A stretch of 64,000 nt of DNA from DASSKP01 sp035695045. Lineage in GTDB: Bacteria; Actinomycetota; Actinomycetes; JAFAQI01. The position numbers and the translations under genes are program-made. Shown here one piece after another: positions 24,755 through 33,741 of the stretch (positions are counted from its first letter, which is position 1; each line of letters starts with the position of its first letter). Location of the stretch: assembly GCA_035695045.1 (NCBI GenBank), contig DASSEX010000066.1, positions 7,778-71,777 of the forward strand, read 5' to 3'. The notes below the pieces were generated by a model. The model did not search any database. It was not told where the DNA came from and worked only from the letters and a program-made list of their open reading frames with translations.

Positions 24755-25453
24755 TCAGTGACCCGGAAGGGAGGCCGGCGGGCCGGTCGGGTGCGACGGC
24801 GGGACGCTGGTCGGCTCACCCGTGGGGTGCGACGGCGGCACGGCGCCGGTCGAGTGGTCCGTGGCGTGCGAGTTCGCCTGGGTGGGCAGCGCGGTCGGCT
24901 TGCCGCTGCTCGCGGTTGCGGGCTTGTTGCAGTCGGACTGCGCAATGGCGGCGACAGCCTGACCGTGGGCGTTCGGGCTGGCCGACGCTGACGGGGTGGC
25001 CTGGGCCGCCGCCGAGACGCAGGTCCCGTGGTTGGTCGGCGACGCGGAAGCAGTCGGGTCGCTGACGGAGGAGTCCGTGGTCGGCGCGCTGCTGACCGCG
25101 GCAGCAGCCTTCGCCAAGCCGGCAGCGGCGTGGGTGTTGCCGGAGGTCGCGACGTTGGCGACACCGAGTCCGGTGGCACTCGCGGCCAGGGCGACACCGC
25201 CGACGACGGCGATCTTGCCGGCGAGGCCGAGGCCGGCGATCTTGGCCAGGGGGTTCATGCGACTCCTTCGGGGTGCGCCCTCCCGCAGGAGGCGGGTGAG
25301 CTCGGGACTCGCGACGGGCGGCACCGCGGGCATCGCCGCGCGCACGACGGAGCGTGCGGCGTCGAACGTGGAGGCGTCATCAACGTCGGCCGATGCGTCG
25401 CCACGGTGCCAGAAGCTGCCCATCACGTCCTCGTCATCGTCGGAGGCACTCAA
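24755..25453 (-). CDS. Putative membrane-anchored anti-sigma-like protein
   Basis: 232 residues. A cytoplasmic N-terminus of about 75 residues is followed by one transmembrane segment (IAVVGGVALAASATGLGV, about 80-98) and an exported Ala/Ser/Thr/Pro-rich region. This region has two cysteines (GTCVSA and QSDCNK) and a tail with the repeated unit VPPSHPTG. No zinc-binding HxxxCxxC anti-sigma motif is present. The role is inferred from topology and from its ATG overlapping the sigma factor stop by 4 bases. It could instead be an unrelated wall-spanning protein. Confidence 0.65.
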   Translation of the reverse strand: MSASDDDEDVMGSFWHRGDASADVDDASTFDAARSVVRAAMPAVPPVASPELTRLLREGAPRRSRMNPLAKIAGLGLAGKIAVVGGVALAASATGLGVANVATSGNTHAAAGLAKAAAAVSSAPTTDSSVSDPTASASPTNHGTCVSAAAQATPSASASPNAHGQAVAAIAQSDCNKPATASSGKPTALPTQANSHATDHSTGAVPPSHPTGEPTSVPPSHPTGPPASLPGH

Positions 25454-26007
25454 AGGGATACGGCCTGTTCCAGAATTTTTCGCAGCCGGGCGAGCGCCCG
25501 GTGCTGCAGCGCCTTGACTGCTTCGAGCCGCTTGCCGGCCACACGTGCGGTCTGCTCGAGGGTCAGGTCACCGAAGAACCGGAGCAGGATGACCTCCTGC
25601 TGGTCCGGTGGCAGTCCGGCGACGAGCGCACGAGCGCGTTGAGCGTCGATGGCGCTCAGCGCGTCGTCTTCGGCGCTCGGCACGGACCGCTGGTCCACCT
25701 CCGCCACATAGGGTTCCGGGGGGCCACGTCGGGCTCGCCTGCGCAGCTCGTCCACCCACCGGTGGTGCGCCACCGAGAAGACAAAGGTCCGCAGGTCTTC
25801 CTCATCGCCACGAAACCCTTTGATCTTGGCGAAGACGCCGAGGAAGACCTCGCTGGTCAGATCGTCCGCGTCGTCGACGCCATGCGCGCGGAAGTAGCCC
25901 GCAACCGCAGGAGAGTGCCGCAGCCAGATCTCGGTGAGAGCGTCCGCCTCACCGGCACGCGCGCGCGAGAGCAGGTCGGCGTCCCCCTCGGAACGGCGAT
26001 GTCTCAC
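25450..26007 (-). CDS. ECF-type RNA polymerase sigma factor
   Basis: 185 residues from GTG 26007. Region 2 spans about 10-90 (DADLLSRARAGEADALTEIW, DDLTSEVFLGVFAKIKGF, LRTFVFSVAHHRWVDELRRR). Region 4 spans about 125-180 (LPPDQQEVILLRFFGDLTLE, with recognition helix around AGKRLEAVKALQHRALARL). No region 3, so group 4 (ECF). Coupled to the downstream membrane protein, the usual sigma/anti-sigma arrangement. It sits between ilvD and ilvBNC on the same strand, 78 bases after ilvD. Confidence 0.9.
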   Translation of the reverse strand: MRHRRSEGDADLLSRARAGEADALTEIWLRHSPAVAGYFRAHGVDDADDLTSEVFLGVFAKIKGFRGDEEDLRTFVFSVAHHRWVDELRRRARRGPPEPYVAEVDQRSVPSAEDDALSAIDAQRARALVAGLPPDQQEVILLRFFGDLTLEQTARVAGKRLEAVKALQHRALARLRKILEQAVSL

Positions 26008-26085
26008 AGCTCTAGTGTCGACCCGCCATCCGCCGATCTGGATGGTCTAGACGAAGACTGAACAGCCACACGCCGCGCGTGAGAC

Positions 26086-27759
26086 CTAACCAGTGATCGC
26101 GCCGACACTCGCAGAGTGCACCAGCTTCGCGTACTTCGCGAGCACGCCCGTCGGGTAGCGCGGAGGCGGCGCGGTCCAGCCCGTACGGCGTCGAGCGAGC
26201 TCCTCGTCGTCGACGAGAAGATCCAGCGTTCCGGCGGCGACATCGAGGCGAATGGCGTCCCCGTCGCGGACGAGCGCGATCGGACCGCCGTCGGCGGCCT
26301 CCGGCGCGACGTGGCCGACACACAGGCCGGTGGTGCCACCGGAGAAGCGACCGTCGGTCAGCAGCAGCACGTCCTTGCCCAGGCCCGCACCCTTGATGGC
26401 CCCGGTCACCGCGAGCATTTCGCGCATGCCCGGTCCGCCCCGTGGACCTTCGTAGCGGATGACCACGACGTCGCCCGGCCGGAGCGACCCGGATGTGACC
26501 GCTGCCATCGCCGGCTCCTCGGTGTCGAAGACGCGGGCCGTCCCCTCGAAGACGGCCTGGTCGAAGCCGGCCGACTTCACGACCGCTCCGTCCGGCGCGA
26601 GTGATCCGGACAGGATCGTGATGCCGCCGGTGCGATGCAGCGGGTCGCTCATCGCATGGATGACGGAACCGTCCGGGTCCGCCGCGTGCACGTGCGCCAG
26701 GTTGTCGGCGACCGTTGCACCGGTGACCGTCAGTGCATCTCCGTGCAGCAGGTCCGCGTCGAGCAGCGCCCGCATCACGACCGGGATGCCACCGACCTTG
26801 TCGACGTCGGCCATCGCATAGCGGCCGAACGGCTTGACGTCGGCGAGGTGTGGGGTGCGCGCGCCGACCCGGGCGAAGTCGTCCAGGGTGAGGTCGACGT
26901 GCGCCTCATGCGCGATCGCGAGCAGGTGAAGCACCGCGTTGGTCGAGCCGCCGAGCGCCATGACGACGGTGATGGCGTTCTCGAACGCCTCCTTCGTCAG
27001 GATCTGGCGCGCGGTGATCCCGCGTTCGAGCAGCGCGACCACAGCCTCCCCGGACGCGACGGCGAAGTCGTCGCGGCGGCGGTCGATCGCGGGAGGCGCC
27101 GCGCTGCCGGGCAGCGACATGCCGAGCGCCTCGGCGGCACTGGCCATGGTGTTCGCGGTGTACATGCCCCCGCACGCGCCCTCACCGGGACAGGTCGCGC
27201 GCTCGATCTCGTCGAGCTCCTCGCGGGTGATGCGACCGGCGGCGCAGGCACCGACGCCCTCGAAGACGTCGATGATCGTGAGATCACGGTCACCGACTCG
27301 ACCGGGCAGCGTCGTGCCGGCGTACAGGAAGACGGCGGCGAGGTCGAGCCGCGCCGCGGCCATCAACATGCCCGGTAGCGACTTGTCGCACCCGGCGAGC
27401 AGCACGCTGCCGTCGAACCGCTCCGCGAACATCACCGTCTCGACCGAGTCGGCGATGACCTCGCGGCTCACGAGCGATGCATGCATGCCCTCGTGACCCA
27501 TCGAGATGCCGTCGGAGACGGAGATCGTGCCGAACTCGAGCGCCACCCCCCCGGCGGCGCGTACGCCGTCCTTCGCGCGCTTCGCCAGCCGGTCCAGCGA
27601 CAGGTTGCACGGGGTGATCTCGTTCCAGGACGATGCGACGCCGATTTGCGGCTTGTCCCAGTCGTCATCGGTGAGCCCGACGGCGCGGAGCATGGCCCGT
27701 GCCGGGGCGCGCTCCATCCCGTCGGTGACGTCGCGGCTGCGTGGCTTGCGGTCCGGCAT
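26086..27759 (-). CDS. ilvD: Dihydroxy-acid dehydratase
   Basis: Fe-S enzyme that dehydrates dihydroxyisovalerate and dihydroxymethylvalerate, the third common step of Val/Ile synthesis. 557 residues from ATG 27759 (MPDRKPRSRDVTDGMERAPA). Cluster ligands lie in GCDKSLPGML and TCPGEGACGGMYTANTM, and Mg-binding residues in the KDGV...EFGT region. The C-terminal swivelling domain shows RYEGPRGGPGMREM and LLTDGRFSGGT. The farther in-frame ATG at 27807 would overlap the divergent amidase start. A TACGCT box ends 7 bases before the chosen ATG. Confidence 0.96.
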   Translation of the reverse strand: MPDRKPRSRDVTDGMERAPARAMLRAVGLTDDDWDKPQIGVASSWNEITPCNLSLDRLAKRAKDGVRAAGGVALEFGTISVSDGISMGHEGMHASLVSREVIADSVETVMFAERFDGSVLLAGCDKSLPGMLMAAARLDLAAVFLYAGTTLPGRVGDRDLTIIDVFEGVGACAAGRITREELDEIERATCPGEGACGGMYTANTMASAAEALGMSLPGSAAPPAIDRRRDDFAVASGEAVVALLERGITARQILTKEAFENAITVVMALGGSTNAVLHLLAIAHEAHVDLTLDDFARVGARTPHLADVKPFGRYAMADVDKVGGIPVVMRALLDADLLHGDALTVTGATVADNLAHVHAADPDGSVIHAMSDPLHRTGGITILSGSLAPDGAVVKSAGFDQAVFEGTARVFDTEEPAMAAVTSGSLRPGDVVVIRYEGPRGGPGMREMLAVTGAIKGAGLGKDVLLLTDGRFSGGTTGLCVGHVAPEAADGGPIALVRDGDAIRLDVAAGTLDLLVDDEELARRRTGWTAPPPRYPTGVLAKYAKLVHSASVGAITG

Positions 27760-27766
27760 GGCCGAA

Positions 27767-27784
27767 AGCGTAGAGGAGTAGCGT
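27767..27784. promoter_or_regulatory. Back-to-back -10 boxes of ilvD and amidase
   Basis: In a 32-base divergent gap, TACGCT (minus strand, 27772-27767) lies 7 bases from the ilvD ATG, and TAGCGT (plus strand, 27779-27784) lies 7 bases from the amidase ATG. Both -35 regions would fall inside the opposite gene. Confidence 0.55.
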
Positions 27785-27791
27785 CCGGCGC

Positions 27792-29216
27792 ATGAGCGAC
27801 CTGACATGGATGGACGCCACCGCGCAGGCCGAGCTGGTGCGATCCGGCGAAGCCAGCCCCAAGGAGCTGGTGGAGGCGGCGATCGCCCGCATCGAGGCGG
27901 TCAACCCACAGCTCGACGCCGTCATCCGCACCCGGTTCGACGAGGCGCGCTCGATGGCGGCGGCCGAGCTTCCCGACGGGCCGTTCAAGGGTGTCCCGAT
28001 CCTGTTCAAGGACCTCGGCTGCACCGTCGCCGGAGAACCCACGGCTTTCGGCATCGGTCCGATGTCGCAGATGCCCTGGCCCGTCACGTCCTTCCTGGCC
28101 GAGCAGTTCCTCGCGGCCGGGTTCATCCCGCTGGGCCGCACCAACGTCCCGGAGTTCGGCACCACGGTGACGACGGAGCCGAAGAGCTTTCCGCCGGCTC
28201 GCAACCCATGGAACCGCGAGCACTCGACGGGCGGCTCGTCCGGCGGCTCCGCTGCTGCCGTCGCCAGCGGCATGGTGCCGATCGCCCACGCCAACGACGG
28301 CGGCGGCTCCATCCGCATCCCCGCGAGCGAGTGCGGGCTGGTCGGTCTCAAGCCGACGCGTGCGCGGGTCAGCCAGGGACCGCTCGTCGGTGAGGGATGG
28401 GCCGGCGGCACGATCGACGGGGCCGTCACCCGGACGGTGCGTGACGCCGCCGCCGTCCTCGACGCGATCAGTGCACCACTGCCCGGCGAGCCCTACTACG
28501 CGCCGCCACTGTCTCGTCCGCTCACCGACGAGGTCGGTGCGGATCCCGGCAGGCTGCGCGTCGGTTTCCTCGACGGGCCGACCGATGCGCGGTTCCTCGA
28601 CGACCCGGAGTGTCGCGCCGCCGTGCACAAGGCAGCTCAGCTGCTCGAGTCACTCGGCCACCGCGTCGAGCCCGACGCGCCGGGGGCGATGGCCGACGAG
28701 GACTTCACGCACAGCTTCGTCGCGATCATCGCGGCGGACACCGAAGCGTCGTTCCAGGCATTCGAGATGATGCTGGGTCGATCGATCGGTGACGACGAGA
28801 TCGAGCCGCGCAACGCGCTCTACCGCGTCATCGGCCGCGAGATGACGGCCGTGCAGTACCTCGAAGCGAGAGCCGCGATCGGCATGTGGACTCGCCGGAT
28901 GGCGTCGTGGTGGCGGGACTTCGACATCCTGCTCACGCCAACGCTCGGTGGACGTCCGCCGAAGCTCGGCTGGTTCACCGAAGCCGGGCCGGAGCAGGAG
29001 GGCGACCGGATCACGAGCTTCATCCCGTACACCGCGCAGTTCAACATGACCGGCCAGCCGGCCGTCAGCCTGCCGCTGCACTGGTCGGAAGACGGCCTGC
29101 CCGTCGGTGTGCAGCTGGTCGCGGGTTACGGACGTGAAGACCTTCTGGTCCGGCTCGCGGCGCAGCTCGAGGAAGCGGCTCCTTGGGTGGATCGGCGGCC
29201 GCCGATCCACGCGTGA
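27792..29216 (+). CDS. Amidase (amidase-signature family)
   Basis: 474 residues. The Ser-cisSer-Lys catalytic triad is present: Lys in GVPILFKDLG, and the Gly/Ser-rich signature STGGSSGGSAAAVASG followed by DGGGSIRIPASECGLVGLK. Stand-alone amidases of this type hydrolyse small or aryl amides; it is not the GatA subunit, which is encoded separately at 36198. C-terminal QFNMTGQPAVSLPLHW is typical. The start follows a TAGCGT box by 7 bases with no ribosome site in range. Confidence 0.9.
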   Translation: MSDLTWMDATAQAELVRSGEASPKELVEAAIARIEAVNPQLDAVIRTRFDEARSMAAAELPDGPFKGVPILFKDLGCTVAGEPTAFGIGPMSQMPWPVTSFLAEQFLAAGFIPLGRTNVPEFGTTVTTEPKSFPPARNPWNREHSTGGSSGGSAAAVASGMVPIAHANDGGGSIRIPASECGLVGLKPTRARVSQGPLVGEGWAGGTIDGAVTRTVRDAAAVLDAISAPLPGEPYYAPPLSRPLTDEVGADPGRLRVGFLDGPTDARFLDDPECRAAVHKAAQLLESLGHRVEPDAPGAMADEDFTHSFVAIIAADTEASFQAFEMMLGRSIGDDEIEPRNALYRVIGREMTAVQYLEARAAIGMWTRRMASWWRDFDILLTPTLGGRPPKLGWFTEAGPEQEGDRITSFIPYTAQFNMTGQPAVSLPLHWSEDGLPVGVQLVAGYGREDLLVRLAAQLEEAAPWVDRRPPIHA

Positions 29217-29226
29217 CGGCTGCCGG

Positions 29227-30462
29227 TCAGCGTCTGCGTGCGACGTCGAACGTGAAGCCCGCGGCGCGCAGCCGGTCTGTCAACGCGCCGTTCATCGCGA
29301 TCGCAGGCGTCAGCACACCCGCGGCTGCGGGCAGGCGGTTGCCATCGAGGGCCAGGCTGAGCGCCGACTCGCCGAGCATCACGGCAGTGGCGCCGTAACC
29401 GGGATCGCCCTTAGCGGCGACGTGCGCGACGTAACGCGCTCCGGTCGTGGTGCGTGCGTGCACCTCGATCCGGAAGTAGCCGTTGGCCCGCATCTGCTCG
29501 GACGGGCCTTCGCCGGGTGACGGCAGCACCCGGTCCAGGACAGCGCGGGTGGGCGGCAGGGCGAGGCCGGCGACGGCCATGCCGAGTCCGCCGACGATGC
29601 CGGCCGCCTTCGCCGCGCCGACGGGACCACGGCCGGCGAGCATGAGCTCGCGGTAGCGGAACCGGCGGCCGTAGGACCAGTCCTGAAGGGCGTTGGTCCG
29701 GCGGACGATCCGGGTGTTGAACGACGCCATGACGAAGGGCGCCATCCATCCGCCGAGGTCTTCGTCGCGGAACGGGCCGTGCACGTCGGGTGCGTCGTCG
29801 ACCTCGGGCTCCTTGCCGCGGGCCGGGCTCAGCGAGTAGGGATCGGCCACCACCTTCCGCTTCTGCGGGTCGCGACGGAGCTCGTCGATGTGGCCCTTGA
29901 GCGATGCAAGCGTGCCGCCGGACACCCCGCCCTTCATTCCGGTGAGCACGAAGGTGGTGTCCTCGAGCTCGCCCTCGCCGTCGGCACGTACACGGTCGTG
30001 GAGAACCTGCACACCGAGATCCGACGGGATCGAGTCGAACCCGCAGCTGTGCACGATGCGCGCGCCGCTCTGCTTCGCCGGAGCGTCGCACCGCTCGATC
30101 ACCTCGCGGATGAACAGCACCTCGCCCGTGAGGTCGGCGTAGTTGGTGCCCGACTCGGCACAGGCCGCCACGAGCGGCATTCCGTACTTGGCATAGGGCC
30201 CGACAGTCGTCGCGACTGCCTTGGTGCTGGCGGCAAGGTCATCGAGTGCTGACCGGTCGGCGGAGTCGGCGACGAGCAGCGGCCAGCTGACCGCTCGGCC
30301 ACCAAGGCGGTGCCGAACCTCCTCGAGCCGCTCGCGCGAGCGGCCGGCGAGGGCGATCCGCGCATCCTCCGGCGCGTGCTCCGCGAGGTAGGCCGCCGTC
30401 AGGCGTCCGACGAAACCGGTGGCGCCGTAGACGACGACGTCGTGCGTGCGGGAGTCAGGCAT
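29227..30462 (-). CDS. Saccharopine dehydrogenase-like / trans-acting enoyl reductase family protein
   Basis: 411 residues. The N-terminal Rossmann fold is VVVYGATGFVGRLTAAYLAEH (first 20: VVVYGATGFVGRLTAAYLAE); then AGRSRERLEEVR, TTVGPYAKYGMPLVAAC and HSCGFDSIPSDLGV. This matches the actinobacterial family of M. tuberculosis Rv2449c and Rv2953; the latter reduces enoyl intermediates in phthiocerol lipid assembly. No polyketide synthase is nearby, so a lipid-reductase role is only an inference. A hydrophobic segment near 290-310 suggests membrane contact. A TACGGT box lies 6 bases before the ATG. Confidence 0.85.
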   Translation of the reverse strand: MPDSRTHDVVVYGATGFVGRLTAAYLAEHAPEDARIALAGRSRERLEEVRHRLGGRAVSWPLLVADSADRSALDDLAASTKAVATTVGPYAKYGMPLVAACAESGTNYADLTGEVLFIREVIERCDAPAKQSGARIVHSCGFDSIPSDLGVQVLHDRVRADGEGELEDTTFVLTGMKGGVSGGTLASLKGHIDELRRDPQKRKVVADPYSLSPARGKEPEVDDAPDVHGPFRDEDLGGWMAPFVMASFNTRIVRRTNALQDWSYGRRFRYRELMLAGRGPVGAAKAAGIVGGLGMAVAGLALPPTRAVLDRVLPSPGEGPSEQMRANGYFRIEVHARTTTGARYVAHVAAKGDPGYGATAVMLGESALSLALDGNRLPAAAGVLTPAIAMNGALTDRLRAAGFTFDVARRR

Positions 30463-30468
30463 CCCGAC

Positions 30469-30474
30469 ACCGTA
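30469..30474 (-). promoter_or_regulatory. -10 box for leaderless mRNA
   Basis: TACGGT on the minus strand, 6 bases before the ATG at 30462. Confidence 0.45.
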
Positions 30475-30507
30475 CGACGTCCCGCGGCGGTTGCGATCCG
30501 GCCGGGG

Positions 30508-30921
30508 CTAGGCGGTGGCGTACCAGAGGTCGTGCGCGCTGAAGCACTCCGGATCGATGGCTCCGACGGGCCACTCGCGGTCCGGCCAGAGCTCACCGAT
30601 CCGGTCCGCCTGCATGCGGAGCACGGGTGAGTCGAGGTGCGGCACCGCAAGCTGCTCCACGTTCGTTCCGGTGAGCCGCTCGACCTCGTCGACGATCTCG
30701 TGGTGCCCACTGGTCGCGATCACGAGCGGTCCCGGCACCCAGACGAGGCCGAGGACCATCGACGTCTTCAGGATGCGCAGCCACTCCTCACCGGTAGCGC
30801 CGTCCCACTCGACCCGCATCCCCTGCAGGGCCGGATCGGACGCGACGGCTTCGGCCAACGACTGCACCGGCCACGACCCGCGCTGCCGCGCATTGAGAAA
30901 GGCTTCGGTGACGTCGTACAT
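30508..30921 (-). CDS. Hypothetical protein coupled to the PP2C phosphatase
   Basis: 137 residues. The ATG at 30921 is one base after the phosphatase stop (TGAGATG), implying translational coupling. A mixed alpha/beta sequence begins MYDVTEAFLNARQRGSWPVQ; a hydrophobic core strand LGLVWVPGPLVIATSG is followed by HHEIVDEVERLTG. No signal peptide or known motif. Family not recognised. The coupling suggests a partner or substrate of the phosphatase. Confidence 0.7.
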   Translation of the reverse strand: MYDVTEAFLNARQRGSWPVQSLAEAVASDPALQGMRVEWDGATGEEWLRILKTSMVLGLVWVPGPLVIATSGHHEIVDEVERLTGTNVEQLAVPHLDSPVLRMQADRIGELWPDREWPVGAIDPECFSAHDLWYATA

Positions 30922-30922
30922 C

Positions 30923-33676
30923 TCAGTGCGTGGCCTGAGCGGACGGCGGACGACCGCGATACTCCGCGACGAGCATCGCGAGGTCGTCGGCGAGCGCGCC
31001 GCCGACCGCGGAGCGGAGGTCGGTGAGGACTCGCTCCAGCGTCGTGTCGAGATCGTCACCGCTCACCGGCGCCAGGAGCCGATGCAGATCGACGAACTGT
31101 CCCTGCCGGTCGCGCGCCTCGATGATGCCGTCGGTGTAGAGGAACAGCCGCTCGCCTGGTCGCAGGTAGCCGTTGACCGGTATCGGGGTCGCGCCGAGGC
31201 CCAGCGGGAGGCACGCCTCCGTCGCGACCGCGGTGACCCCGTCCTCCCCCAGCACGAGCGCCGGCGGATGGCCGCAGGACACCAGGGTGAACGACCCGTC
31301 GTTGCCGATCTCGGCCAGAGCAGCGGTGACGAAGTCCTCGTCGGTGAGGTACCGACGTACCCGCCGGTCGATCTGTACGGCGACCTGGGCGAGCTCGTCG
31401 ATGTCGGACGCGGCGGCCCGGAACTCACCGAGCACCACCGTCGCGGTGCGGACGGCGTCGAGACCCTTGCCCCGCACGTCGCCGATGAGCAGACGCACCG
31501 ACTCGGGCCGCTCGACGACCTCGAACAGGTCGCCGCCGATGAGGGCCTCGGCCGCAGCACTCACGTAACGCGCGGCGAGCGCAACCGGGCCGATCTGCGC
31601 CGGGGGCGCGGCAAGGATTGCGTGCTGGGCAGCCTCGGCGACGCGGGTCACCTCGGCAAGCCGGCCGGACTGCTCGCGGAAGGCATGCGCGGTCTCGACG
31701 GCGAGCGCCGCGCGCCGGGCCAGGTCCTCGGCGAAGGCGACGTCCTCCTCGCCGTAGTGCCGGCCCGACTCCGCGTGCACCATCGTGAGCGCACCGAACG
31801 TTCCGGTGCGTCCCGTCAGCGGGACGACGAGACCGCTGCAGATCCCCAGCTCGCGGAGAATCCGCAGATGCTCCTCGTCGACGGCAGCCGCCTCGATGAG
31901 CTCCGCGGGGATGTCGGGATAGAGCTCACTCGCACCGGTGCGGATGACGTTCGGTGCCCCGCTCGGGGCCGTCATGTCCGTCGGATATCGCTCGCCCATG
32001 CGCGACGCCCACGCCGCCTTCGCAGGGTCGAAGTGCGTCAACGCCACCGTCTCGAGCGTGTCGTTCTCCAGCAGCTGGATCGCACACCAGTCGGCGAGTC
32101 GCGGGACGACCAGGCCGGCGACGGAGGCGAGCACCGTCCGGTAGTCGAGGCTGCTCGACAGGACGACGGACGCCTCGGCGAGGAAGGCCAACCGGTCGGT
32201 GGCCGCTGTCGCCGCCGACGTCGCCATCGCTCGCTCGAGCGCTTGCGCCGAGACGTCGGCAAGCGTCGTCAGCAGAGTCAGCTGCGTCCGCTCGTCGATC
32301 GAACCCTGGTCGGCGAAGGTGAGTGACAGCACTCCGAGCTCGTGGTCGCCGACGACGAGAGGGGCGACCAGCAGGGTGCGCTCCTCGGCGTAGACCGCGC
32401 CGAGGGCCGGATAGCGCTCGGCGAGGTCGGCGAGGTTGCGGATGACGACAGGTTCGCGGGCCCGCAGTGCGTCGCCACCGGGCAGGGATGCGGCCGCGGG
32501 GAACGACTCGTATCCCGGGACCGCACCGTCGTGCCCGTCCGCCGCTGCGAGACGGAAGACGCGGTCGTCCCCCAGAAGGTAGATGCCGGCCGACCGCGCG
32601 CCGAGAACCCGCGTGGCGTTGGCGACGACGACCTGGCAGACCTCCGCGACGTCGGGCGCACCCGTCAGCTCGGCAGTCACGCGTTGCAGAAGTGCGAGTC
32701 GCTGGGCGACGGCCTGCATCGGAGCGAGCTGCGTGTATTCGCCGGCGAGGCGCTGGAGAAACGTCTGCTGTTCAGCGGGCGGTTCGCCGGCCGCGTGCCG
32801 GCGCAGCTGGGCGATGATCGACTCGACGTACCAACGCCGGAAGACCCGGTGCACCGGCGGCGTCTCCAGGGTCAGCAGTCGTGCCGCGCGCGCGTAGCCG
32901 TCGGCTTCGTCCAGTGCATCGAGGTACTTCTCGCCGGCATCAGCGGCCGACACGGGAAGGGTGAGTGTCAGCTTCGTCTCGGCATCCCCCCGGGCCGCCG
33001 CCTCCAGCGCCTGCCGCTTGATCGACGAGCGGGCGATGGAGAACCCGTGCACGACCGTCTGCACGAGCTCCGCCAGGTCCGGCGGGAGTGCAGTCGGCTG
33101 GTCAGCCGCTGCTCCTCCGGCTGCCAGCGTGAACTCGCGGACCAGGTTGTCGATGTGAGCCTTCGCCTCGATCAGGAGGTCGGTCGGGACAGCACCGAGC
33201 TCGACGACGTGGGTCGGCTCGGCGTCTTCCTCGTCGTCGGACCACGCGGCGAGCAAGGCGTCGACGTCGAGCTCGGAGTCCTCGGCATCTCCGCCGTCCT
33301 CGCTGTCCGCGACCTCCGCCCAGACGACCTTTCCCCGTCCCTCACCCGGCTCGACGCCCCACCCGTTGGACAGCCGCGAGACGAGAGCCAGCCCGCGCCC
33401 GGTCATGGCATCCGTGTCGTCGCGCATGCGCACCGGCAGCTCACGGCCACCGTCCTCGACCTCGATGCGGACCCGATCGCCGATCGTCGAGAGCCGCAAC
33501 GTGACCGGAGCGGCGCCATGGAGCAACGCGTTGGTCACCAGCTCGCTGACGACGAGCTCGACGTCGTCGACGATCGAGGAATCGACTCCGCGCAACGCCT
33601 CGGCGGTGAACCTGCGCGCACGCGGCACGGCGTCGACGTCACGGTCGACCGCATGCTCGAGCGCAGTGACGTCCAT
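30923..33676 (-). CDS. ATPase-GAF-GAF-PP2C (SpoIIE-type) signalling phosphatase
   Basis: 917 residues. Residues 1-130 are an anti-sigma-kinase-like HATPase domain: ELVTNALLHG (N box), VEDGGRELP and GRGLALVSRLSNGWGVE. An acidic linker and a helical region (about 150-320) follow. Two GAF domains lie at about 330-480 (VLGARSAGIYLL) and 505-660. A SpoIIE-type PP2C phosphatase fills about 690-905, with metal-binding motifs GGDLFEVVE, GDVRGKGLDA and FLYTDGIIEARD. This places both switch activities of a partner-switching system (kinase and phosphatase for an anti-anti-sigma protein) in one chain, with GAF sensing. No STAS protein is nearby. ATG at 33676 follows GGGAAGGG closely. Confidence 0.88.
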   Translation of the reverse strand: MDVTALEHAVDRDVDAVPRARRFTAEALRGVDSSIVDDVELVVSELVTNALLHGAAPVTLRLSTIGDRVRIEVEDGGRELPVRMRDDTDAMTGRGLALVSRLSNGWGVEPGEGRGKVVWAEVADSEDGGDAEDSELDVDALLAAWSDDEEDAEPTHVVELGAVPTDLLIEAKAHIDNLVREFTLAAGGAAADQPTALPPDLAELVQTVVHGFSIARSSIKRQALEAAARGDAETKLTLTLPVSAADAGEKYLDALDEADGYARAARLLTLETPPVHRVFRRWYVESIIAQLRRHAAGEPPAEQQTFLQRLAGEYTQLAPMQAVAQRLALLQRVTAELTGAPDVAEVCQVVVANATRVLGARSAGIYLLGDDRVFRLAAADGHDGAVPGYESFPAAASLPGGDALRAREPVVIRNLADLAERYPALGAVYAEERTLLVAPLVVGDHELGVLSLTFADQGSIDERTQLTLLTTLADVSAQALERAMATSAATAATDRLAFLAEASVVLSSSLDYRTVLASVAGLVVPRLADWCAIQLLENDTLETVALTHFDPAKAAWASRMGERYPTDMTAPSGAPNVIRTGASELYPDIPAELIEAAAVDEEHLRILRELGICSGLVVPLTGRTGTFGALTMVHAESGRHYGEEDVAFAEDLARRAALAVETAHAFREQSGRLAEVTRVAEAAQHAILAAPPAQIGPVALAARYVSAAAEALIGGDLFEVVERPESVRLLIGDVRGKGLDAVRTATVVLGEFRAAASDIDELAQVAVQIDRRVRRYLTDEDFVTAALAEIGNDGSFTLVSCGHPPALVLGEDGVTAVATEACLPLGLGATPIPVNGYLRPGERLFLYTDGIIEARDRQGQFVDLHRLLAPVSGDDLDTTLERVLTDLRSAVGGALADDLAMLVAEYRGRPPSAQATH

Positions 33677-33741
33677 CGCCCTTCCCGGTCAGCGTGCGTA
33701 CGGCACTGATCATTGTGGCGGGCAAAGACGTTTGTCGCCAT

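Noticed and set aside
22679..24991. A 770-codon plus-strand open frame opposite ilvB
   Set aside because: Shadow of a highly conserved gene; it also runs through the ilvB leader and terminator.
26067..26081. CACGC-CGC-GCGTG stem between ilvD and the sigma factor gene
   Set aside because: Five base pairs in GC-rich DNA is within chance expectation; no T-run.
30922..31059. Longer N-terminus for the 137-residue protein
   Set aside because: The extension overlaps the phosphatase C-terminus and is Ser/Arg-rich; the ATG at 30921 fits coupling to the upstream stop.
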